Assembly (NCBI GenBank): GCA_007127395.1
Contig: SKZL01000149.1
Coordinates: forward strand, 1-5,377
Origin: Balneolaceae bacterium
Lineage (GTDB): Bacteria > Bacteroidota > Rhodothermia > Balneolales > Balneolaceae
Direction: 5' to 3'
DNA length: 5,377 nucleotides
Below are positions 1 to 5,377 of this stretch, in pieces. The notes below the pieces were generated by a model that was given only the letters and a program-made list of their open reading frames with translations, did not search any database and had not been told where the DNA came from. How positions within the stretch are numbered: position 1 is the first letter of the stretch; every line of letters begins with the position of its first letter. The position numbers and the translations under genes are program-made.

Positions 1-386
1 TGCAAGAGATGGATTTTGATACTTCTGCTGTTCTTTTGCGAGACGGCTCAGGAATGGCAGCCGCTACATTGATTCCTCTTGATGGATTGAATCGATATCT
101 TCATTCAATAAAGGAGAAGGAGTACTATCCATATTTTTATCGATCACTGGCAATTGCCGGGCAGAATGGTACATTGGGGCATCGGTTCAGAAGAAGTCAG
201 ATTAATAGTCAGTTCCATGGGAAAACCGGTTTTATATCGGGTGTGAGAGCACTTTCCGGATACCTGATAACCCAATCGGGTAACACTTTGACAGTTTCAA
301 TAGTGACCAATAACTATACAGAGCAAACCAGTCATATTGATTTTATTCACCAGCGCATTTTAGAGTATCTCTATTTCAACTATTGA
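1..386 (+). CDS. dacB: D-alanyl-D-alanine carboxypeptidase/endopeptidase (PBP4/DacB, family S13), 3' end only
   Basis: This is the C-terminal part of a periplasmic penicillin-binding protein that trims or cleaves peptidoglycan cross-links. The frame is open from the left edge (first full codon at 3), so the ATG at 9 is an internal methionine and not the start. About 127 residues are visible, against roughly 450-500 for the family. A DGSG motif (codons at 42-53) is followed by a helix and a 'GQNGTLGHRF' segment like the family's 'GYDGSLQYR'. The third catalytic motif, Lys-Thr-Gly, is at 222-230, followed by 'SGVRALSGYL', the usual S13 stretch after KTG. The nucleophile motif SxxK and the SxN motif lie upstream of the window and cannot be checked. 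The residues after DGSG (M-A-A-A-T) differ from the common L-S-R-x-N. The stop TGA (384-386) is 5 bases before the next ATG, suggesting co-transcription with the regulator. Family assignment is firm. Confidence 0.88.
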   Translation, partial: QEMDFDTSAVLLRDGSGMAAATLIPLDGLNRYLHSIKEKEYYPYFYRSLAIAGQNGTLGHRFRRSQINSQFHGKTGFISGVRALSGYLITQSGNTLTVSIVTNNYTEQTSHIDFIHQRILEYLYFNY

Positions 387-391
387 TCATT

Positions 392-1768
392 ATGAGTAAG
401 CCTAAAGCCACCATATTGATAACAGATGATGAGAGAAGCATTCGAAATGCTTTGAAAGAGATTCTTGAATTTGAAAACTATCGTGTTATCGAAGCTGAAA
501 GCGGCGACAAAGCCCTGAAAGTGATCAAAAATGAACCCTTGATAGATCTGGTACTGCTTGATATCAAAATGCAGGGAATGGATGGAATGGAAACCCTGGT
601 AAAGGTCAAAGAGCTGAAGCCGGAACTTCCTGTGATCATGATATCAGGACATGGTACGATCAAGATTGCGGTTGAGGCTACCAAGATGGGTGCATTTGAC
701 TTTCTTGAGAAGCCACCGGACCTGAATCGATTACTAATTAGTATCAGAAATGGGCTCCAGAGCAGTGAGTTGATTAAAGAAAACAGGCAAATTCGATCAG
801 AGCTTCATGGTGGTACCGATATTATCGGGGAAAGTGCATCCATGCTCCAGATCAAAAAGTTGATACAAAAAGTAGCACCCAGCAATAGCCGGGTTTTGAT
901 CACCGGAGAAAATGGAACCGGTAAAGAGCTGGTGGCTAGGGCTATTCACGAAAACAGTTCAAGAAACAGAAAAAAGTTTGTGGATGTGAATTGTGCCGCT
1001 ATTCCAACTGAACTTCTTGAAAGTGAACTTTTTGGCCATGAAAAAGGAGCATTTACAGGTGCTTCTGACAGAAGAATTGGGAAGTTTGAACAGGCTGACA
1101 GCGGTACCCTCTTTTTAGATGAAATTGGTGATATGAGCAAGGAGTCACAGGCAAAGGTACTTCGTGCACTACAAGAAAATCAGATTGTCAGGGTCGGTGG
1201 AAATGAAACTATTGAAGTGGATGTCCGGGTGATATCAGCAACCAATAAAGACCTTGCACATGAAATTGAACAGGGGGAGTTTAGAGAGGACTTATATCAT
1301 CGCCTCAATGTCATCCCTATTCATTTACCACCGCTCAGGGAAAGAAAAGAGGATATTCCGGTACTTGCAGAGTGGTTTTTAAAAAGTTTGTCGCAGAAAG
1401 AGATTATCTTTGCCGGGAAATCATTTGATCAATCCGCATTGGATGCAATGAAGACGTTGGAATGGCCCGGTAATATCAGAGAATTGCAAAACATGATTGA
1501 ACGTGTAGCACTTTTGTCGACAGAGGATAAAATTACAGATAAAGATATTGATCGATTGGTAACCCGTAAAAGGAAACTGGATGATCAGATGAGCGGTTTT
1601 ATTGAGGAGAACGATTCATTTCAGGAGTTTAAAGAGGAGGCAGAGAAGCTATTTTTACTTAAAAAACTGGATAAATATAATTGGAATGTCTCCGTAACCG
1701 CAGATTCCATTGGAATTCAAAGAAGCCATATATATAATAAAATGAAGAAGTACGATATTGAAAGATAA
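392..1768 (+). CDS. Sigma-54-dependent response regulator, NtrC/NtrX family
   Basis: A cytoplasmic two-component response regulator of 458 residues that, when phosphorylated, should remodel sigma-54 RNA polymerase using ATP. The order is REC (about 5-120), AAA+ (about 143-370) and a Fis-type helix-turn-helix at the C-terminus (about 430-455). REC has the acidic pair D12-D13, phospho-acceptor D57, S85 and K107, so it looks functional. The AAA+ part has Walker A GENGTGKE (172-179), the sigma-54-contacting GAFTGA loop (219-224), Walker B GTLFLDE (238-244), FREDLYHRLN (297-306) and WPGNIREL (358-365), all intact. The stretch MISGHG, the EKP end of REC and the C-terminal sequence resemble NtrX more than NtrC, from memory of the family. 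The frame opens earlier, at a TTG (383) overlapping the dacB stop, but ATG 392 gives the normal start just before the first REC strand. No Shine-Dalgarno is seen. No kinase gene is adjacent, so the signal and targets are unknown. Confidence 0.95.
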   Translation: MSKPKATILITDDERSIRNALKEILEFENYRVIEAESGDKALKVIKNEPLIDLVLLDIKMQGMDGMETLVKVKELKPELPVIMISGHGTIKIAVEATKMGAFDFLEKPPDLNRLLISIRNGLQSSELIKENRQIRSELHGGTDIIGESASMLQIKKLIQKVAPSNSRVLITGENGTGKELVARAIHENSSRNRKKFVDVNCAAIPTELLESELFGHEKGAFTGASDRRIGKFEQADSGTLFLDEIGDMSKESQAKVLRALQENQIVRVGGNETIEVDVRVISATNKDLAHEIEQGEFREDLYHRLNVIPIHLPPLRERKEDIPVLAEWFLKSLSQKEIIFAGKSFDQSALDAMKTLEWPGNIRELQNMIERVALLSTEDKITDKDIDRLVTRKRKLDDQMSGFIEENDSFQEFKEEAEKLFLLKKLDKYNWNVSVTADSIGIQRSHIYNKMKKYDIER

Positions 1769-1801
1769 CTTGCATTAAAATCGATAATAAACTCAAATAG
1801 T

Positions 1802-2695
1802 GTGTCTGCAAAAATAATAGATGGGAAAAAAGTATCGGATATCACCATGTCTCTGATTCGGGATGATGTGGATAATTGGGTAGCTTCCGGAAACAGAAGG
1901 CCTTTTCTGAAAGTGGTTCAGGTTGGAACAGACCCGGCATCTACGACATATATCGGGGCGAAAACGAGAGCATGCAAACAGGTTGGAATTGATACTGATA
2001 CAACGCATCTCTCAGATACGATATCAGCCAAAGAATTAAAAAGCACAATCAGGCAATACAACAGTGATGACTCCATCGATGGAATCCTGGTTCAATTGCC
2101 CTTACCGCTTCATCTCTCCTCACATGATGTGATTGAGAGTATAGACCATCGTAAAGATGTAGATGGTTTCCACCCAATGAATGTGGGAAGACTTACTGTA
2201 AACCAACCGACTTTCAAGTCATGTACACCGGCAGGTATTTTCGAACTATTCAGATATTACAGTATACCGGTGAAAAGTAAACATGCCGTTGTTGTAGGCG
2301 CAAGTAATATTGTAGGTTCACCGATGGCAATTATGCTCTCACGAGAGAATGCAGAGGGTAAGGCAACGACCACGATCTGTCATAAATACACCAAAGATTT
2401 AACTCAACATACTATTGGAGCAGATATATTGGTTGTTGCTGCAGGACAGCCTAATCTGATCAAGGCTGAGATGGTTAAAGAGGGAGTCGTTATCATTGAT
2501 GTAGGAATCAACAGAATTGCTGATGAGACAAATGATAAAGGGTATAAGCTGGTTGGCGATTGCGATTTTGAGGGGTTAAGTAAAAAAGCTAGCTGGATTA
2601 CACCGGTGCCCGGAGGTGTAGGCCCTATGACAGTAGCGATGCTAATGAAAAATACTCTTCTGGCCGCAAAAAAATCGATCTATCCGGAGGAATGA
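1802..2695 (+). CDS. folD: Bifunctional methylenetetrahydrofolate dehydrogenase/methenyltetrahydrofolate cyclohydrolase
   Basis: FolD interconverts 5,10-methylene-, 5,10-methenyl- and 10-formyl-tetrahydrofolate in the cytoplasm, supplying one-carbon units for purines and formyl-Met-tRNA. The 297-residue length is near the family norm (E. coli 288). A GTG start at 1802 gives the canonical opening AKIIDGK. Tyr50 and the catalytic Lys54 (YIGAK) sit at E. coli numbering, followed by DGILVQLPLP (93-102), DVDGFHP with Asp121, CTP (141-143), the dinucleotide-binding GASNIVGSPM (166-175) and PGGVGPMT (270-277). Between SPMA and the CHKYT segment (193-197) there is a short insertion around ENAEGKA, also seen in Bacteroidota relatives and absent from E. 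coli. The gap to the regulator stop is 33 bases with no terminator seen, so it is probably transcribed with it. No Shine-Dalgarno precedes the GTG. All catalytic residues are present and the identification is secure. Confidence 0.97.
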   Translation: MSAKIIDGKKVSDITMSLIRDDVDNWVASGNRRPFLKVVQVGTDPASTTYIGAKTRACKQVGIDTDTTHLSDTISAKELKSTIRQYNSDDSIDGILVQLPLPLHLSSHDVIESIDHRKDVDGFHPMNVGRLTVNQPTFKSCTPAGIFELFRYYSIPVKSKHAVVVGASNIVGSPMAIMLSRENAEGKATTTICHKYTKDLTQHTIGADILVVAAGQPNLIKAEMVKEGVVIIDVGINRIADETNDKGYKLVGDCDFEGLSKKASWITPVPGGVGPMTVAMLMKNTLLAAKKSIYPEE

Positions 2696-2712
2696 AATCA
2701 GCAGGATAAAAA

Positions 2713-2767
2713 GTCTGCCGGTTCTGAAAATATCAATCACACTACCTTTGATTTTTAAGATGCAGAC
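2713..2767 (+). repeat. Nested inverted repeats in the folD-dcp gap
   Basis: An outer pair, GTCTGC (2713-2718) and GCAGAC (2762-2767), is perfectly complementary. Inside it, ATCAA (2732-2736) pairs with TTGAT (2748-2752) around an 11-base loop, and beyond a T-T mismatch AAA (2728-2730) pairs with TTT (2754-2756). The inner hairpin with its T-rich right arm could act as a weak terminator for folD, or the outer pair could be a protein-binding site around the dcp promoter candidate. The stems are short and AT-rich, so either role is uncertain and chance is possible. Confidence 0.25.
2722..2750 (+). promoter_or_regulatory. Candidate Bacteroidota-type promoter for dcp
   Basis: The octamer TACCTTTG at 2743-2750 exactly matches TAnnTTTG, the known -7 element of the Bacteroidota housekeeping sigma factor. 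A weak -33-like TTCTG lies at 2722-2726, about 16 bases upstream, slightly closer than the usual spacing. Transcription would begin near 2757, leaving a leader of about 30 bases before the dcp ATG. It lies in the only sizeable gap between folD and dcp. A match with four fixed letters plus a TA can arise by chance in AT-rich DNA, so this is a candidate only. Confidence 0.4.
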
Positions 2768-2787
2768 GATATCAGATAATCAAATAA

Positions 2788-4917
2788 ATGAAACATATTA
2801 TGAGAACATTAACACTGATCATACTAATTATTGCAATGATGAACACTTCATGTGACGATCCTTCACGGATGGCGAACAATCCACTCTATTCTACAAGTTC
2901 TCTGCCATTTGAGGCTCCTGATTTTGATCTGATTGAACCCGGACATTTCAGTGAAGCATTTATTGACGGTATGGCATTTCAGCTCGAGGAGATTGAGGAG
3001 ATCGTCTCAAATGAGGATGAGCCAAACTTTGAAAATACAATGGTTGCGATGGAGAGATCAGGTGAACTGCTGAACAGGGCCAGACGTATATTTTCTAATC
3101 TGACATCTGCACATACCAATGAAGAGCTGCAGCAGATACAATCGGAATTTGCACCTAAATTTGCTGCTCACTCTGATAATATCTGGTTAAATAATGATCT
3201 CTTTGATCGTGTGATTACCCTCTATGAGCAAAAAGATGAGTTAAATCTGGATCCAGCTTCGATTAAGTTAATTGAAGACACCCATCGGAATTTTATTCGG
3301 GCAGGAGCACGTTTGGATTCTGATCAACAACAGAGGATGAGACAGATCAATGAAAGAATTTCAACTCTGACCACTCAGTTTCAGGAGAATCTGCTGGCAC
3401 TCAACAGAGAAAGAGTTGTATTGACGGATGATGTTGAAATGCTGGATGGTTTGAGCCGTGACAGGATTGCAGCGGCTAAAGAGGCAGCCGAAAGCAGAGG
3501 TTTTGAAGGGCAATATTTGCTATCAATAACAAATACCACGCGCGTTCCGGCCTTAACCGGCCTCAATAACAGGGAAATGCGAAGAAAACTTTGGGAAGCA
3601 TCGGCAAACCGGGGGCTGGGTGAGAATGACGGTATCGATACGCGACCTATTGTTCTTGAACTCGCTGAACTTCGTGCAGAGAGAGCTGAACTGCTCGGTT
3701 ATCCAAATTTTGCAACCTTTGCTTTGGAACCACAGACGGCACAGTCACCCGATAACGTACTCAATATGTTGAGTGATCTCATACCATCTGTTATCAACAA
3801 TACTGAAAGGGAGTCCGAACTAATTCTTAATATGATGCGTGAAGATGGTATTGATGACCAGCTGCAACCCTGGGATTGGGAGTTTTATGCTGAAAAAGTC
3901 AGAAAAGCTGAATATGATATCGATGAATCGGAAGTAAGGCCCTACTTCGAATTAGACCGGGTTCTGAAAGATGGTGTGTTCTACGCTATGGAGAGGTTCT
4001 ATGGGATATCATTTGAGGAGAGATTTGATTTACCAGTCTATCATCCTGAAGTAAGAGTATTCAATGTGTTTGATCATGACGGAACTCAATTGGGACTTTT
4101 CTATGCAGACTATTTTTCACGTGATTCTAAAAGAGGAGGGGCATGGATGAATTCATTCGTAATACAGTCACATTTAACCGGACAAAGACCGGTGATTGTA
4201 AATGTGCTGAATATTGCCCCCCCTGCAGAAGGAGAGCCTGCTCTCATTAGTTTTAGTAATGTAACAACACTTTTCCATGAGATGGGTCATGCAGTACACG
4301 GACTTTTTTCGTATGTTGAATATCCATCTCAGGCCGGAACCTCAGTACCAAGAGACTTTGTTGAATTCCCTTCAACATTTGAGGAAGACTGGGCAATTCA
4401 TCCTGAAGTTCTGAGTAATTATGCGATACACTACGAAACCGGTGAGCAGATACCACAGGAGTTATTGGACCGTGTAATAGCGGCACGAAGTTTTAACCAG
4501 GGTTTTGATACCTATGAATATCTGGGTGCTACCATGGTTGACATGGAATGGCACCTGTTATCATCAAATGAGACCCCGGATGATGTGGTTGCCTTTGAAC
4601 TTTCAGCACTCAAGAAGTATAATCTGGATTGGGAGGCTGTGCCACCAAGATATCGATCTGCATATTTTTCACATATCTTTTCCGGTGGCTACTCTGCAAA
4701 CTATTATGCCTACATCTGGAGTGAAATTTTAGCAGCAGATGCCTTTGCATTCATGCGGGATAGAGGTGGTCTAACCCGTGAAAATGGTGATCACTACAGG
4801 AAACATATACTATCCAGAGGCGGTAGTGCTGATGCCATGGATCTCTATCGCGAGTTCAGAGGCGGTGATCCGGATGTCAATAATCTGTTGATACGCAGAG
4901 GGCTGGATAGTGAGTAA
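2788..4917 (+). CDS. dcp: Peptidyl-dipeptidase Dcp (M3 family zinc metallopeptidase), probable lipoprotein
   Basis: A 709-residue oligopeptidase expected to release dipeptides from the C-termini of short peptides. The zinc site is complete: HEMGH at 497-501 gives two histidine ligands and catalytic Glu498, and Glu526 in DFVEFPS is 25 residues after His501, the spacing known for M3 enzymes. Tyr635 and Tyr642 in GGYSANYYAY match the paired substrate-binding tyrosines of the family, 7 residues apart. The C-terminus (ILSRGGS, REFRGG, RRGL) follows the E. coli Dcp pattern, favouring Dcp over oligopeptidase A. The N-terminal helical part spans about 30-250. Unlike E. coli Dcp (about 680 residues, no lipid anchor), it begins with a short basic region, a hydrophobic stretch (8-18) and Cys22 followed by two aspartates, a probable but non-ideal lipobox (N-T-S-C). 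ATG at 2800 (Met5) is an alternative start that keeps the signal. No Shine-Dalgarno is seen, but the leader is A-rich. Probably transcribed from its own promoter. Confidence 0.94.
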   Translation: MKHIMRTLTLIILIIAMMNTSCDDPSRMANNPLYSTSSLPFEAPDFDLIEPGHFSEAFIDGMAFQLEEIEEIVSNEDEPNFENTMVAMERSGELLNRARRIFSNLTSAHTNEELQQIQSEFAPKFAAHSDNIWLNNDLFDRVITLYEQKDELNLDPASIKLIEDTHRNFIRAGARLDSDQQQRMRQINERISTLTTQFQENLLALNRERVVLTDDVEMLDGLSRDRIAAAKEAAESRGFEGQYLLSITNTTRVPALTGLNNREMRRKLWEASANRGLGENDGIDTRPIVLELAELRAERAELLGYPNFATFALEPQTAQSPDNVLNMLSDLIPSVINNTERESELILNMMREDGIDDQLQPWDWEFYAEKVRKAEYDIDESEVRPYFELDRVLKDGVFYAMERFYGISFEERFDLPVYHPEVRVFNVFDHDGTQLGLFYADYFSRDSKRGGAWMNSFVIQSHLTGQRPVIVNVLNIAPPAEGEPALISFSNVTTLFHEMGHAVHGLFSYVEYPSQAGTSVPRDFVEFPSTFEEDWAIHPEVLSNYAIHYETGEQIPQELLDRVIAARSFNQGFDTYEYLGATMVDMEWHLLSSNETPDDVVAFELSALKKYNLDWEAVPPRYRSAYFSHIFSGGYSANYYAYIWSEILAADAFAFMRDRGGLTRENGDHYRKHILSRGGSADAMDLYREFRGGDPDVNNLLIRRGLDSE

Positions 4918-4940
4918 CTCACTAACCGCGTTTTATTTAT
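4905..4940 (+). terminator. Probable intrinsic terminator overlapping the dcp stop codon
   Basis: TAGTGAG (4908-4914) pairs perfectly with CTCACTA (4918-4924), giving a 7-bp stem whose 3-base loop is exactly the TAA stop codon of dcp (4915-4917). Beyond an A-A mismatch, GG (4905-4906) pairs with CC (4926-4927). Three bases later comes a T-rich stretch (TTTTATTTATT from 4931). The stem is perfect and correctly placed at a gene end, but it is only moderately GC-rich and the T tract is interrupted. It is therefore a likely but not strong factor-independent terminator. Confidence 0.5.
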
Positions 4941-4997
4941 TGCTCAACAATATTTAAAATATCAGGTCATTTGAACAGAAAATATGGCATTGAAAGT

Positions 4998-5027
4998 TTG
5001 TCAAAAGAGAATTTTTGTTCCGATAAA
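4998..5027 (+). promoter_or_regulatory. Weak promoter-like hexamers upstream of the right-edge lipoprotein gene
   Basis: TTGTCA (4998-5003, 5 of 6 to TTGACA) is followed after 18 bases by GATAAA (5022-5027, 4 of 6 to TATAAT). It would leave a leader of about 85 bases before the ATG at 5121. The gap 4918-5120 is AT-rich and I find no exact TAnnTTTG box in it. Such matches are easy to find by chance, and the E. coli-type consensus may not apply to this organism. Confidence 0.2.
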
Positions 5028-5120
5028 AAGTATATGAATTAGAAAAGGAATGGAGTAGAAATTCGATTATGAGAACGTTATTTTCATTTTTTTTAAGTTG
5101 ATAAATCCAAGATCCATCGT

Positions 5121-5377
5121 ATGATATCAAACAAATTGTTATATACAGTTTCACTTCTATCAATTTTGCTTATCCAGCTGTCTGGATGTAATGGAGATTC
5201 TGAGACTCTGCACGAGGGGCAGGAGAGAGCCGTTGATAATCAACAGATTGAAAACCCGCCGATGCATGATATTGAAGTTGACGATGAAGAATTACTGCGA
5301 TTTGTACATCTGGGTACAACTCTTAACCATATACAGGCAGAGACAAGGCAGAACATACTTGATTTGTTAAGAGAAAA
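5121..5377 (+). CDS. Putative lipoprotein, DUF4168-like, 5' part only
   Basis: The frame starts at ATG 5121 and stays open for 85 codons to the right edge with no stop. The N-terminus is a clear lipoprotein signal: Lys5, a hydrophobic stretch (6-20) and an ideal lipobox L-S-G-C with Cys23, so the mature protein should be lipid-anchored in the envelope. A polar linker (24-50, rich in E, N, Q and P) leads to a predicted helix VDDEELLRFVHLGTTLNHIQ and on (53-85). The pattern D-E-E-L-x-x-F followed by I-Q-x-E-x-x-x-x-I resembles the start of DUF4168 domains, small helical proteins of unknown function found in cyanobacteria and Bacteroidota relatives. That assignment is from memory and rests on about 30 residues. 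No Shine-Dalgarno precedes the ATG. The upstream hairpin after dcp suggests a separate transcript. Confidence 0.75.
   Translation, partial: MISNKLLYTVSLLSILLIQLSGCNGDSETLHEGQERAVDNQQIENPPMHDIEVDDEELLRFVHLGTTLNHIQAETRQNILDLLRE

Noticed and set aside
383..391. TTG at 383 as the start of the response regulator, overlapping the dacB stop
   Set aside because: ATG 392 is three codons downstream, and starting there gives a standard REC N-terminus. TTG has no supporting ribosome-binding sequence.
2296..2325. Arg to Ala change in the FolD GRS motif as a sign of lost NADP binding
   Set aside because: E. coli FolD also has GAS here, and a basic residue in the following CHKYT segment probably compensates.
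4505..4732. A 75-codon + strand frame inside dcp
   Set aside because: It is out of frame with a strongly conserved peptidase region and has no motif of its own.
4950..4962. Palindrome ATATTT-A-AAATAT as an operator
   Set aside because: It is made only of A and T in a very AT-rich gap, where such symmetry is expected by chance.
4985..5003. TGGCAT followed by TTTGTC as a possible sigma-54 -24/-12 promoter
   Set aside because: The spacing is wrong: after TGGCAT and five bases the sequence is GTTTG where TTGCA/T is required. A by-eye scan of the other TGGC-type sites in the window gave no correct -12 partner either.
4954..5163. Reverse-strand open frame of 69 codons across the dcp-lipoprotein gap
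   Set aside because: It overlaps the start of the lipoprotein gene, has low-complexity AT-driven composition and no recognisable motif. It is most likely a chance frame.

Overview
The window carries five protein genes, all on the + strand and densely packed. It looks like chromosome from a member of the Bacteroidota/Balneolota/Rhodothermota lineage. The evidence is indirect: base composition is moderate and AT-leaning by eye, no start codon is preceded by a purine-rich Shine-Dalgarno sequence, the FolD type carries an insertion common in Bacteroidota relatives, two envelope proteins have lipoprotein signals, and one intergenic region has an exact TAnnTTTG box, the -7 element of Bacteroidota promoters. 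A Balneola-like bacterium is my best guess, but this is inference and not a database result.

Layout. Positions 1-386 are the 3' end of dacB (peptidase family S13, D-Ala-D-Ala carboxypeptidase/endopeptidase, PBP4 type). Five bases later, 392-1768 encodes a complete NtrX-like, sigma-54-dependent response regulator (REC, AAA+, Fis-type helix-turn-helix). After a 33-base gap, folD (1802-2695, GTG start) encodes methylenetetrahydrofolate dehydrogenase/cyclohydrolase. A 92-base gap (2696-2787) holds a probable Bacteroidota-type promoter and weak inverted repeats. Then dcp (2788-4917) encodes an M3-family zinc peptidyl-dipeptidase with a probable lipoprotein signal. Its stop codon sits in the loop of a hairpin that looks like a terminator. 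A 203-base AT-rich gap (4918-5120) follows, and at 5121 a second lipoprotein gene begins with an ideal lipobox and runs off the right edge. Its visible part resembles DUF4168 proteins.

How they fit together. The first three genes have the spacing of one transcript (dacB-regulator-folD). dcp and the last lipoprotein gene probably have their own promoters. A loose cell-envelope theme is visible (peptidoglycan hydrolase, anchored peptidase, small lipoprotein), while folD is housekeeping. There is no histidine kinase and no convincing sigma-54 (-24/-12) promoter in the window, so the targets and partner of the regulator lie elsewhere.

I see no tRNA, rRNA, CRISPR array, insertion sequence or phage gene. 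Nothing here amounts to a new multi-gene system. The points most worth a second look are the right-edge lipoprotein, the altered DGSG-region motif in DacB, the lipoprotein form of Dcp, and the stop-codon hairpin.
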